Shown here: piece after piece, positions 20,421-31,800 of the stretch
How the letters are laid out: each line of letters begins with the position of its first letter
How positions within the stretch are numbered: position 1 is the first letter of the stretch
From: Lunularia cruciata
Taxonomy: Eukaryota; Streptophyta; Marchantiopsida; Lunulariales; Lunulariaceae
Assembly (NCBI GenBank): GCA_948567375.1
Contig: OX419761.1
Location: forward strand, 16,716,243-16,780,242
DNA: 64,000 bases
Direction: 5' to 3'
Notes under the pieces: model-generated
The model's input: the letters and a program-made list of their open reading frames with translations, nothing else
Database searches by the model: none
Told to the model about the DNA's origin: nothing
Translations under genes and position numbers: made by a program

Positions 20421-22845
20421 GGACTTACAAATGTATAGATTAAGCTTCATAGAATTATTTTTACATCCACATGATGTTCTATCACAATAGTACATCAAGA
20501 TACACTCATGGTCTAAGAAAAAGACTCCTAGTCTAAGTTATGAGACTATGAGATATGAGATGAATATTGAGAATATATATTTTATTATATGGAATCTCAA
20601 TCAATCAATAGAGTATATCATCATTGTTATAATCAAGGCAATGTTGCATCACCCTTGATCTACTTTCTTCTCTATAAAGTTCTATACCCTGAAATGACAT
20701 TTCTGAATCTATTTGAGTCTCCTCTGTAAATCCGCCATCGTCCTCTGACCAAAGGTCAGACATAATGTGCCACCACGGTGTTACACTCTTCTCAAAGTAC
20801 ACGGAACTAAGGGAATTCTATAACCTCTATTAGAGATTGATATCCGCACCCCATCTTGTCCCATGCTTGGTTCTAAGGGATGTTTGAGGCGAATGGCCAC
20901 TTTTTCCATTGATTAGTATTTCATGTAAATCTGGTTGTTCTCAAAGAGAAACCTCCTCTCCGTTAACATCTCTGCATAGTTGTCAATCAACTCATCAAAG
21001 TCAATAGTATTTTCTCCAAATACGATCTTAATTAGATGGTAATCAAGTCAAGTCCATTTGGATAGAACGGAGAAGTTATTTTCATTGTCTATGTAATATT
21101 CTCCAAAAATTCAGAACTTAGAATTGAGCGAAGTTCCTCAATCCCTCTATCTAGAAATCTATTTCAGAAGATTTAACTTGACTAAATTGAGTTCTCTTAC
21201 TGGACGATGTATTTCCAAATCAACCTCCAATTGACATTGTAAAACCTATTATAAACATTGAGATATTATTTTCTGAATTCTATCACAAGAAGATCTAAAA
21301 AACCTTGGAGGGATCAGTTCTAACGGGGTAAATTCCATTTCCAACTATGCTATTGACGCTTCTCGACAATGTTCAAACCGTAACGACCGATCCTTGCAAA
21401 TGAACCAAGACTCTACCTAATAGACTAAGACTCTACTCTACTCTACTCTACTAATGATCAGACATGACAATGTCTTCACTAATTGATCTACCTTATGTTC
21501 CATTTTAAAATGATCAAAGTTCCACACGTACATACAAATAAATGCATTACTGTTCTCAATATCGTCAATGTAAAAGGAGCCCACGGGACTTCTGCCTATA
21601 AGCATTCATAGTCTCTACACACACTATATAAGTGTAGAGACTCTTTCTTTATCACGAAGAAGACATATTGACTGTCAATCAGTTTGAAATAGTTTTGATT
21701 TCAAGAGCTTTTAAAGAAGCAGTCATATGCATACAAAAATGTACACAAACTGGATTTTTGTTAAGGAAACATTGGCAAAAATGTACACAAACTGGATTTT
21801 TGTTAAGGAAACATTGGCGGACATATTAAAGTGAAATCTATATACGGACTTGTAGATGAAAGGTCCATACAGATAACACTTTATCTTTGAGTTTTGAGCG
21901 TGTGCGTGTGCATGTGCATGTGCATGACAAAAGAAACTTATGCATTTCTCTTTGGATATTCGTTCAACTGCAGAATGTCACGAACTTTCATTGATACCAT
22001 GTCAAGTTTACCCGCGTCTATAAAGATATGGATAACTGCTGTCAAACTTGGATCAGGTTATTAGTCATAAGTTATTTATGGCCTTTCATGTATTATTAGC
22101 GTGTATTTACTGGAGGAATTTTACAGCATTGAATCAAAACTGATAACCAATGCTACCAAGATAAAAGTCGTGTAACGAAAGTGAGTGTAATATATATATA
22201 TATATATATATTTCTTCAAAAGAGGTCAATGAATGACCAATGACGACATGAACCTCCTCTAATCCTCAATATTCACAAAATGAAGGCTCATTCCTCATAC
22301 GTAAGAAGAAGGTATTGCATCTCAAAATAATGTGAGTTTAGGTTGTATTCATGAAAAATGGGTATTGAGAAAGAAAATTAACTAAAATATTCAACATTTT
22401 CAACTAGGTACAAAACCTATCGAACTTAAGCTTTCTAAAAGATATACTTTATCCACTATTTAGCTACTTCGGCTAACAATATTTTCATCCAAAAGTGAAG
22501 AATACAATGCATATTTTTTATTTTCAAATTCTCAAAAATGGTATTCAAATTTATAATATCTTATTAGCCATAATAGACATGAGAGGAACTATGTGTCTAC
22601 CCCATTTCTGAAACGTAAAGCTTTAGGAAAAATCACGTAAACTTTTGTCTTGTTGGGCAAATTTCCAGAGATGTGCTTTTCTTTTTCTTTTTCCATTTAA
22701 ATTTAAAACTTTTTTTATTATTATTCAGAAAATTGATCAAGCTATAAATGCTTATACTTATAAAGACTCATTTCTAAGGCTTTATTTGCAAATTTATAGA
22801 ATCTAAGAACTTTAGCAAAGGGCTAGTTTAGCAAAAGGAATTATA
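20421..22845. other. AT-rich intergenic DNA
   Basis: No gene or domain on either strand. It contains a perfect 42-bp tandem duplication (separate entry), a TA microsatellite at 22190-22211 and a GTGCAT-type short repeat near 21900-21925. Confidence 0.6.
21735..21818 (+). repeat. Perfect 42-bp tandem duplication
   Basis: Positions 21735-21776 and 21777-21818 are identical (start AAAAATGTACACAAACTGG, end GGAAACATTGGC). Perfect identity suggests a recent replication-slippage event in otherwise single-copy sequence. Confidence 0.95.
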
Positions 22846-22854
22846 TAAAAATAA

Positions 22855-22935
22855 GGGAAATATCATAACTACTCTCCTCAATTATTCCAAAATATCAAAT
22901 ATACCCCCCAAAATTTCAAAATTTCAAAAATATCC
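22855..22935 (+). repeat. Left TIR of the MULE
   Basis: GAAATATCATAACTACTC, AAAATATCAAATATACCC and TTTCAAAAATATCCC match, in order, the reverse complement of the right end (GAAATATCATAATTACTC, AAAATATCAAATATGCTCC, TTCAAAATATCAAAATTACC). Confidence 0.8.
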
Positions 22936-22976
22936 CTCAATTACCCCAAAAATACCCTCGGTTCTTTGAAATAATA

Positions 22977-24605
22977 TCATTCATGTCCAATGTCTTTAAA
23001 TAGGGTTTTTGCATGTAAGCATATTCTGGCCAAAACCATTGCATCTACTGTATTGAATAGTATGCTTTTGTTTGCCAATGTCTTCCATGTGAATGTTGCA
23101 CTTTTTGGACCGGTCAGCCAAGCAAGTGGTTTCATGCTTTCATCACCATCAAAGTTTCTTTTCTCCCTATATCCCATTCAACCTTATGTGGAACAAGATA
23201 AATGGGAGCACCATCCATTGCTTGGTAGAATTTGAAAGTGTAAAAGGGTGCAACGTATGCATCAATGGCCTCTTTATGATATAAAATGACAAAAAACACA
23301 TTGTAGTATAGAATGCACATTTCTTGCAAACATTTGCATGAGCCGTCCCTAATTTGAGGCTTGATAGCCTTTGATGAACACTCTCCTCATCATCCAAAAA
23401 CCGAGCTAGAATCTGATAGAACCCTATATCGTAGGGAAGACATCTAGAACAATTGTATAGCATGCATTGCTTATGGCACAAGATGTCCAAGAAGAAGATT
23501 TGTTGCAATTTTTCAGTCATGTTGCTACTGCATCAACTAGCTGCAGATTGCTTCCAATATGACCAGGACTGGCTTTTCCTGAGCATCAAACAACCAAGCA
23601 TTCAATGATTTAGCAATGTTCAATGTCAAGTGCCTAAATATTTTACCTTAAAAAAATGTAGTTGCCCAAAAGTGAGGTTATGCATTTTTTACCCACTACA
23701 TGGCTTTTGTTGATATGTCTGCATTGCATTTTATGACTTCATTAAACTGATGCTCTATAATTGCATGTGTTTCCTTCTACAAAAATTTCACAAGAGCCAC
23801 ATTTTTTAACGCTTAGCAAAAGCTCTCTACAAGGTAGCGCACACAAGGTGCATGTTGTGCATCAAGAAAGGCAGCAAGAACACCATCAATGAGACCCTTT
23901 TTTCTATTGCTGATGAATGTGTACTGCTACCCTACCTAGCATGCAATGATAAAGTAGATTCAACTTTTTCAAGAAACTAGACCCAATTCACATTATTTTT
24001 TGCATTGGCAATATGAAATGCAATTGAAATATTTGCCCTTGTGCATCAATGCCAATAGCCACAAGCAAAATCCCAAGATATCTACCTTTGAGGTGCATTT
24101 TAACAATGCAAATGAGGGAGCGGCAATGCTAGAAACTAGCCAAACTACCATGAAATGCCCAAAATAGTCAGTAGAACCAGCCATTTTCACTTTCCACATC
24201 AGCAATACTCCCAAGATTGGCATTTTTCAATTATTTTCAATATTGAGGAAGGTGAGCATATTTCTATTCATTAGACCCAAGCAATTATGTGGCAAATTTT
24301 TCCTTTTGCTCCATGCTTTCATAAACAAAAGAGTAATCCCATTTCTTATGTGGATATCTGCTTTGATTTCCATTGCACAGTAATTTGGTAATTTAAAAAT
24401 ATGCTCTCACACTTTGGTGCAACCCATCATGATGGTGTGTATTTGCTACCAAGTTCCCCAAGCAAGTGTGCTCACTAGCACACATTTTTATGACAAACTC
24501 CAAGTTGTGTTGGCAGTTGATACATGCAATTGCCAAACTCCAAGTGGTGTTAGCAGTTGATGCATGCATGTATACTCCTCTTGCTTGCGAGCTACCATGT
24601 ACCAA
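22977..24605 (-). pseudogene. MULE transposase (degenerate)
   Basis: Pieces of a MuDR-type transposase in the expected order on the minus strand. First a zinc-finger/DNA-binding region (IKMCASEHTCLGNLVANTHH near 24500). Then the DDE core: a segment with GFCLWLLALMHKGKYF near 24050, where the family has its first Asp in DGTHL (lost here), and KKGLIDGVLAAFLDAQHAP with CVRYLVESF near 23920-23850. Then LTLNIAKSLNAWLFDAQEKP near 23610-23560. Last, a SWIM-like tail with EAIDAYVAPFYTFKFYQAM and APIYLVPHKVEWDIG (23300-23150). Many stops and frameshifts; the element could not make active transposase. Confidence 0.82.
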
Positions 24606-24740
24606 ACTTTATCTAATTTGATTATTTGGAATTCAAAGCTTGCCATAATTGCTTCTTATGCAACAACACACATTATGATGTATTTTGAAATGGAAGCATT
24701 GTGCAAGGAATTAGAAGCAAAATGTGCACAATAGAATGGT

Positions 24741-25155
24741 TGTAAAAGACCAAGACCGAGGAGAAAAATAGGAGAATGGAAACTCACAATTGGGACACTT
24801 GAATGAGGGAAAACTTCAAATGCCTAGCATGAGCTTTAGCTTTGGTATTTATAGGTAGCATACAAGGCCCTTGAGAAGCTTCCTCAAGCCGCTTTCTTAG
24901 AGTGCAAGCCAAGTTAACTAGGAAGCTTCTCAAGAAGCTTCCTTCTAGAAGTTGCCTACTTGATGCGCAAGCTAAGCTAGTTGGAAGCTCCTAGAAGCTT
25001 CCTTCTAGAAGCTACTTACTTGCGGTGCAAGCTAAGCTAGCCAAGAAGCTTCCCAAGAAGCTTCTTAGATACTTCCGGAATATTCTAGGCTAATTTGTCT
25101 TATGAGCTACTTTGTAAGTCCACCTAAATTTGTTGCTAAACTCCATATTGTTACA
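24741..25155 (-). mobile_element. 3' LTR of A2
   Basis: 415 bp, TGTAAAAGACC to ATTGTTACA on the plus strand, next to the polypurine tract GGCGGGGGAATA (read on the minus strand). It keeps a three-unit heat-shock element at 25073-25085 (TTCCGGAATATTC). The proximal element near 24984 has one TTC changed to TCC. Confidence 0.92.
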
Positions 25156-25760
25156 TATTCCCCCGCCGCTAGTTGGTGATGTCCTCATCGCCAGTGAAGC
25201 TTCCAATTCTTGGATGGCCGTCCATGCATTTTGGAGGTGAGAAAGAGGTTCCCATGTGGCATCATGAAGGGGATACACTTTCCAAAGGACCTTGTACTCC
25301 GTATGTTAGTGACGGCTTTGTTGAATATGGCAACATGCAAGGATACAATCAACTTTGTTCTCCTCATGATCATTGAAAGGGACAAGAAGAGGGGGAGGTT
25401 GGACTCAAGAGGAAAAGAAAGAGGGGTTAGGAACAAAGTGTTTCAACTTGGAAACATGAAAGACAGGATGGATACGCATATGACAAGGCAAGGCAAGTTG
25501 ATAAGCAACAAGAGAGACAATTTGAGTATATCAAAATGTCCTATCCAATTAGGGGCAAGTTTATGAACTTGGGTATCAAGTGGGAGAGAGAGGTTACTAG
25601 AGGATAGCATGACTTTATCACCAACTTCAAAGGTGAGATCACAATGATGGTGGTCGGCATATTGTTTTTGGCGATTCTGAGCAACAAGGAGGTGAGACTT
25701 GGCTTGTTGGAGAGAGTGGGATATAGTGGTCAACAATAGGAACAACCTCCATTTTGTCAC
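25095..25760 (-). pseudogene. A2 integrase C-terminus and chromodomain
   Basis: Minus strand, integrase tail first (RQKQYADHHHCDLTFEVGD, KVMLSSSNLSLP, KLAPNWIGHFDIL, 25700-25530). After frameshifts comes the chromodomain (YPLHDATWEPLSHLQNA) and ELEASLAMRTSPTSGGGI. The last frame runs through the PPT into the LTR and stops at the same codon as A1 (KTN then TAG, 25090-25098). The C-terminus is better preserved than in A1, which has a stop in it. Confidence 0.88.
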
Positions 25761-26560
25761 AATCTTTCTTTATCTATTGCACCAAGTGGCATCCGTTGGA
25801 TAGCATCAATCTCTATTGGTGTTGGTTCCTCCACCCATGCGTATTGTATTGGTAAGCTTGGTGTAAGTCGAGGTCGAGACCAAGTTGTCGCAACCAAAGA
25901 ATCAAGGCGCTCAGCCAATTGCATGGCTTCTTCTATGTTTTGTGGTTCTCACATGGTCACTTCCAATTTGGCTAGTGACTTCAATCCCCGCACAAATCGA
26001 TCAAAATTTCTCCTTCTTGTATATCTAGAATTTGCATGATGATGTTCTAAAATTGTGTAATGTAGCCTCTTATTGAGCCAATTAGCTTCAACTCCGCCAA
26101 TTTATCTCGTGCAGCTCGGGTGGCATTTATGGTTTGAATCGACCAAGTATTGCATCCTTGAATTCTGTCCATATCAAGATTGGTGCAACAATCTATCGTT
26201 CAACTTGCTCCACTCGGAATTGCCACTAAAGTTTTGCCACACCATCCAATTGGCTAGAAGCCAAGAGAATCTGTTTTTGTTCATCTTGAAGATTGGTGGC
26301 TTTCAAAGTAAGTTTGCAATCAAAAACAAAATTCTCCATTGTGCTCGGAAGATTCTTGCCTTCAAACATCTTAGGTTTTGGAAATCAAATACAATCTTCT
26401 CCATCTTGGACTAGCACTCTCTTTATATGTTCTCTTTGTTGTTGGTCTTGTTCATCCAACAATCAAGTAAGGTGCTCAATTTGTTGCTACATCGCAAGGA
26501 TAACGTCCAATATTTCCTCCATAGCTACTACTCTATCCTACTACTCCCAATTTATCTAAT
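25761..26560 (-). pseudogene. A2 gag remnant
   Basis: Minus-strand gag of the chromovirus type: MEEILDVILAM near 26522, EDCI then FPKPKMFEGKNLPSTMENFV, FDCKLTLKATNLQDEQKQI and LLASSQLDGVAKL. In a shifted frame RRRNFDRFVRGLKSLAKLEV and NIEEAMQLAERLDSLVA follow near 26000-25900. These are the fold landmarks of plant Ty3 capsid. Stops are common. It ends at about 25760, where the deletion joins it to integrase. Confidence 0.85.
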
Positions 26561-26780
26561 TGATTAACATATAGATACAACACGCCCACCTTTCCCCATA
26601 AGTGACAACTGGAAGTATCAAGGGTTCCTCAGACATGGTGATCATATGTAGAAAATTGTGCCCAAAGCATGAGATGATGAATTATGTGAAGCGGTGCTTG
26701 GGTAATATCTGGACATGAAAATCCCAATGGTTTGGCGGAAGTGGATTTGGTGGTCTATAAATTCTATCCATCCTATTCCT

Positions 26781-26792
26781 CTTCTGATACCA
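26781..26792 (-). promoter_or_regulatory. Primer-binding site of A2
   Basis: Minus strand TGGTATCAGAAG, one base after the 5' LTR end. The first ten bases are complementary to the 3' end of plant initiator-Met tRNA (UCUGAUACCA). Confidence 0.9.
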
Positions 26793-26793
26793 A

Positions 26794-27217
26794 TGTAAAA
26801 GACCAAGACCAATGAGAGAAATAGGAGAATAGAAACTCACAATTGGGGCACTTGAATGAGGGAAAACTCCAAATGCCTAGCATGAGCTTTGGCTTTGGTA
26901 TTTATAGGTAGCATACAAGGTCCTTGAGAAGCTTCTCAAGAAGCTTCCTCAAGCCGCTTTCTTAGAGTGCAAGCCAAGTTAACTAGGAAGCTTCTCAAGA
27001 AGCTTCTTAGAAGTCATCTACTTGACGTGCAAGCTAAGCTAGTTGGAAGCTTCTAGAAGCTTCTTTCTAGAAGCTACTTACTTGCGGTGCAAGCTAAGCT
27101 AGCCGGGAAGCTTCCCAAGAAGCTTCCTAGATACTTCCGGAATATTCTAGGCTAATTTGTCTTATGTGCTACTTTGTAAGTCCGATTAACTTCGTCGCTA
27201 AACTCCATATTGCTACA
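26794..27217 (-). mobile_element. 5' LTR of A2
   Basis: 424 bp, TGTAAAAGACC to ATTGCTACA on the plus strand. The minus strand has the TATA box CTATAAATA near 26906 and the two heat-shock clusters listed separately. It is slightly longer than its partner at 24741-25155, and the pair differ at many sites by eye, so the insertion is not recent. Confidence 0.92.
27046..27147 (-). promoter_or_regulatory. Two heat-shock elements in the A2 5' LTR
   Basis: GAAGCTTCTAGAAGCTTC at 27046-27063 is a perfect four-unit element, followed by TTCTAGAA at 27065-27072. A second, distal element TTCCGGAATATTC lies at 27135-27147. Both patterns read the same on either strand. They lie upstream of the LTR TATA box in element orientation. 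Confidence 0.7.
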
Positions 27218-27344
27218 ATGGTTGTGGGACGGGGGACTTGCACTTCCATTTCAATATACATCATGGCGCATATTGTTGGTTTTTTTTCCTAAATAGTGTG
27301 ATGTTTGGCACTATATTGTACATGCAATATTATATTGCTCATAT

Positions 27345-27431
27345 GAGCCAAGGGTAATTTTGATATTTTGAAAAGCCAAGGAGCATATTTGATATTTTAT
27401 AAAAATAGAGGAGTAATTATGATATTTCTTC
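27345..27431 (-). repeat. Right TIR of the MULE
   Basis: The reverse complement repeats the left end in order, beginning GAAGAAATATCATAATTAC. It is followed by the TSD copy TAAAAATAA at 27432-27440. Confidence 0.8.
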
Positions 27432-27440
27432 TAAAAATAA

Positions 27441-28025
27441 ATATAAATAAATCTCTTGATTTGTAATGTTAGTATATTGTAGACCTTAAAATATTTTCAA
27501 TTTACTTCTTTGAAACCATCAAGGATTATATTCTATCATTACTAGTCTTATTATCTACTAGTAAATAATTGTGCCATTCATCAATGTCTTTAATATCTCT
27601 CATAAATAAACAACTTATATTTAATAATTGTACTCAAAAGTCTTCTCAACCAAATTTTCTTAAAGGTAGAATAAAAAAATCTAACAAAGTTAAATTGCAA
27701 TAAATGACAAAGATTTATTTTCAAATCCCAATCTTTAAATTATGCTTATTTTAAAACTAGGTAAATTTTTTGAAATAATTGGTTTAAATATGCATATTTT
27801 ACTCTCACATATTTTCTAAATCTTTCAATATTTCTTTCCTAGAAAGTTGGTACATTTCTTGGGAAAATTGGCCTACTCATGCATCAAACATCTTGCATTC
27901 CTTTTGCATAAAATTAAGAAAGAAATTGCTTGGGAATTGATTTCTTTGTATTTATATGAATTTAGTGGCAATATCCATGCAATCTAAAATTGAGGATCAT
28001 TTTTGGAAACAAGAATATAAACATG

Positions 28026-28111
<86 letters not shown>

Positions 28112-30696
28112 AGACAATGCTCAACTTTGCATGGGATTGCACTTTATGGTAGTGCTTTATGGTCACAATAGTAATGCTCTCTTTTCTCTCAAAAAAAAGC
28201 ACATAATCCTAATTATAACAATAGTGACATGTAACACTTGTTGGTGCATGTGTGCTCCACTTGGATATCTAGTTTCATATTATGACTAATAGAAAGATAA
28301 TTTTTTCTATGGAGTTTAAACCAAGTTTTAAATTAGCGTTGATCAGCTAGGTTTAGTAATAGCTAAGAAGTAGTCATTTTTAAAAGGAGTATGGAGGAAT
28401 GGGTGTCACTTATTCGGAAATAAGTGTCTTGGCTTTGAAGAAAATTTTTGATATGGGTTTTCTATAATCAAGTATAGTCCATGTCAAGGAATTCTTAGTT
28501 TAGTTGTTTGATCAAAATAAGACTACATGCTAATGGAGATTATTCCTCACCTATATCAGGATAGATAAATTATAAAATCATCAAATTATGGAAAAAAAGA
28601 GTTGAAAATTATTCTAGAATAAAACATAATCAATTAGGAGCTTTTTATATGCTTATATATACATCTTTTCTATTGCATATGATGAAACCTTAAAAAATAA
28701 TCTTAAAATATAAAGAATGTGTAGTGACACATTGGCATGTTGCAAAAAATAGAAGATAGAAATATGGAACATTTCATCCATTTAAAAATATTTGATGTGC
28801 TAGGCTAAATATAAGGATCTATTTTGCAAAACATTGCATTAGCTTTTCAAATCTTACCTCGATACCTTCAAAAATTTCACCAAAAACTTATGAATTTAGA
28901 CAGAATTTTGCTCATTAGTCATAATGTAGAGAATAGTGAAATAATATGCTATTTATCTATATGAGAAAGAAATGAGGAAGGAAGTTTTTCTTGTAATCTT
29001 ATATGTATGTTCTCTTTTTTCATCTCTCTTAGTAACTTCTAGCACTTTTGTCCAAATTTTTTTTTTCCATATATAAAATCATAAATGTTATTTTTGTTTC
29101 TCTCACTTGCTTCTTGGAACCCATTTTAATCATCTTTTCTGCATTATAATTTCAATTTCCCAAATGACATAGGCAAACACCAAATTGCAAGTCCTTGCTC
29201 CTTTATAAGCATTACAAACTGAACACCATGAATAGTAGAGGTTGAGTAAATGTTATAGTTTAAGTTTAGGATCTAGAACAAGTCTTTGGAGAACAACAAG
29301 CACTTTTAAGTTGGTCTTTTTGGAGATTCACACAATCCACAAACTATATGTTGGAAAGTTGGATTAACTATCAAAGTATAATGACTCAATGTCTACCAAA
29401 ATGTGATGAAATTGTAAAAACTTGTTGTTGCTATGGGGATACAAGTTGGAAATAACTACAAGATGAAAAAATTCACAAATTCTTTATTTTTCTTATCTAA
29501 CCTTTGCGTAGGAATCACTCTTAGAAGAGAGTAGTGTCATCGTTTATGGTGCATTATGGAAAGTTAAAACAAAACTGACTTTCACTACGGATCATTTCCA
29601 AATTATTCCTTAAGATGATGGTTCATTGGTCACAAAGATCACTTCCCTTTCAAGTTCACTGCCCATTGAAGGTGCAACTAGGTCAATGGTTGTTATTGCT
29701 TGATTTTTGTTAATGTCTAAAACTTTATTAACATCATGATTATCCTAAACTCTCCAGATGTCATTAGCACACAAATGTCATGCATGCACCAAAGATAGTT
29801 CCTACTTCATGGGTAGTTTTATCACAAAGGTCCTATCACTTTGATGACTACAACCTTAGAGAATGCATATTATCCTTCAAAAAGGTGCAATTTTGAAGAA
29901 TTCATGGATCAATCATATCACCTAGCTTTCTTTTACCGTTGTACTTCATGATGCTCTCAATCTTTGTTAACCACATCACCTTGATCATTCAAAACCCTAG
30001 AAATCCAACACTCCATACAAGTGCAAATGATTCTTTTCACTCAAGCACTTGTGTTCCTACTCCCAGCCTCATCATCACTATTCAACTAGGTACATAAGCC
30101 ATCAAGTAGGATGCAAGCAACATTCATAGAAGATCATGTCTTTGAGCACAAAAATTTGCTTGCCAAAAATTGAATGAATGCATGAACTTGGTTTACATTG
30201 GGCCAAAGCCCTTTATACTATTCACACTCTCTTTGCTGAGTAAACCCAATTGTTTCATTTTATTACAAATCTCTCAATTACTTATATATCACTTGTTGCT
30301 TATCCTATTTGATTATCTTATCTTATTCTAATCTAACTTACTTAATATTTTTCTAGGTTGCAATGCAAAATCAACTCTTCAAGTTTTTTTCTTTTACTTA
30401 TAATTTCCTTTGGCTTATTATCTTCAAGAAGATCTTCAGCTTCAAAGATAAATGCTCACAAAAAGTGTCATGAGGTGGTAATATAAAATCATGAAGATCA
30501 TAAGGATAACCATCACAAAGATCACAATCACAATCATCACAACTATGGGGTCCTTTGTCCTTGTGATCCTTGAACTTGGAAGAGGTATGGTGTTTTTCTT
30601 GTGTCATATTCTTATCCTCATGCGTATTTATTATCTAGTGCAATGATAAGTAGAACAATCTCTCACTCTAGCCTCAAAAGATTTTTTAATCTTTCA
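27441..30696. other. AT-rich intergenic DNA
   Basis: No domain or convincing frame on either strand. The longest frames at 27956-28202 are translations of the TA microsatellite. A Lys/His/Asp-rich frame near 30398-30607 is low complexity. Confidence 0.6.
28032..28107. repeat. (TA)n microsatellite, 76 bp
   Basis: 38 uninterrupted TA units, the longest simple repeat in the window. Confidence 0.95.
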
Positions 30697-30726
30697 CTAT
30701 CTATGATTACAATCTCCTAAACTTAC

Positions 30727-31281
30727 CATTGCCGATGGACTTATGTTTTCTCTGCTCCCAAACATGGCTTCCATTCTTGCAAAATGCAAGCACATTCCAT
30801 TCAATTTATCTTCTATAGTTCTCCACCCTTTGCCATATTCCTTCTTGGTGAGACCTTCTCCCGTAACCTTGTTCTTAAGCTCCCAAGTTTCTTTGTACTG
30901 TTTCATGTACCGCAACCATTTCTTGTAAAGTCTGTCACTTGTCATAGAAGTAGGAAATCCGATATCCTCTCTAATCAAAAAGGTTGCCATGAAACTAAAT
31001 GCGGTCAATTTCTGAATGGGCTTTTTGCAATTCCCACCATGAATTTGTGCAAAATGCTTGGGGTCCTCCAAATAATCCAGTATTTGGCTATAATGGTGTG
31101 TTGCAATGCAAAATTGTTCATCCTCCTTGGTTTTGCCAGGCACAGAAGAAGCCATCCTCAACAAGTCTCCAAATTTCCCTAATGGCTGTTGAGGTTGCGA
31201 ATCCAAAGATGACTCTATAGGTCCCGGATCAGCGTCAATAAGGGAGTCTCCTACACTAAAACATGGTACTTGATCTCCCAT
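30727..31281 (-). CDS. Myb/SANT-like DNA-binding exon, open
   Basis: 185 codons without a stop from ATG at 31281 (MGDQVPCFSVGDSLIDADPG). After an unstructured leader comes QILDYLEDPKHFAQIHGGNC, then YKKWLRYMKQYKETWELK, TGEGLTKKEYGKGWRTIEDK, then LNGMCLHFARMEAMFGSREN. This is the helix plan of the Myb/SANT-like (trihelix-like) domain of transposon-linked plant proteins, which usually ends C-P-x-F-x-R-M-x-x-x-F-G. The exon closes with ATG then GTAAGT (30721-30726), a consensus 5' splice site, so more exons are expected toward lower coordinates; I cannot place them. It has a decayed relative at 32395-33900. It could be a domesticated gene or the DNA-binding ORF of a Harbinger-type transposon. 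Confidence 0.65.
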
Positions 31282-31367
31282 TGCAAAAAGTTTGTTGCAC
31301 TCCTAGTGTGAGAATCTTTGCACTCCATCAATTTCTTGGTTGCCGCATGGCGGCGCTGATCATTTCC

Positions 31368-31800
31368 CACACCAATGCAAAAGTACAAAATCGCCATTAC
31401 TTGCTTGACAACTTGCACATTTGCTCCAGAGGGTGGTGAATTTCAGTTTACAAATTTGAATTGTTGGGCGTGGCTATTTTGGATCTTGAATACAAAACCA
31501 AATCATCAATACGTGACTAAATGATTACATGGCCACCCTCTTGAGGTAACACATCACTCTTTCTGACAATCATTTATTTAGTTACGGCATTCCAAAACAT
31601 CCGTAACATATGATTTGATTTTTATAAATGAATGCAATTTGCTAAATATATCCCTTAACTGAAGTTATAGAGCGTTCAATTATTACAATCTCATATTGTT
31701 ACAAATTTCACTAAAAATTATTATGAAGTTTGTTATTTATCCCATAGACATCCGTCAAACCTATTTTTGAAACCCCTATTGTGTCCTGAAATATCATTAA
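31368..31800 (+). repeat. Dispersed repeat R, copy 1
   Basis: About 430 bp shared with 62098-62540: landmarks CCACACCAATGCAAAA, GACAATCATTTATTT, GATTTTTATAAATGAAT, GAAGTTTGTTATTTAT and a 3' edge AACCCCTATT, in the same order and spacing. It lies just upstream of the Myb/SANT-like exon, so it may be its promoter or 5' region, or the end of the transposon that carries it. Confidence 0.65.

Larger units (their letters stand above)
24741..27217 (-). mobile_element. Internally deleted family A chromovirus (A2)
   Basis: Complete by its ends: 3' LTR 24741-25155, 5' LTR 26794-27217, PBS, PPT and a perfect 5-bp TSD ATGGT (24736-24740 and 27218-27222). The interior is only about 1.6 kb. Gag remnants run straight into the C-terminal part of integrase and the chromodomain, so protease, RT, RNase H and the integrase core are gone. 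This is the build of a non-autonomous element that could be moved in trans if its cis signals are intact. It sits inside the MULE, so it is younger than it. Confidence 0.93.
22855..27431 (-). mobile_element. Mutator-like element with nested retrotransposon
   Basis: Long terminal inverted repeats (left 22855-22935, right 27345-27431) flanked by the 9-bp direct repeat TAAAAATAA (22846-22854 and 27432-27440), the target-duplication length typical of Mutator elements. Inside on the minus strand is a decayed MULE transposase. Without the 2,477-bp A2 retrotransposon and its TSD, the element is about 2.1 kb, so it is itself shortened. TIR ends read GGGAAATATCATAACTACTC and, on the other strand, GAAGAAATATCATAATTAC. 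Confidence 0.82.

Noticed and set aside
27956-28202. Opposed reading frames of Tyr/Ile repeats
   Set aside because: Both are translations of the TA microsatellite at 28032-28107.
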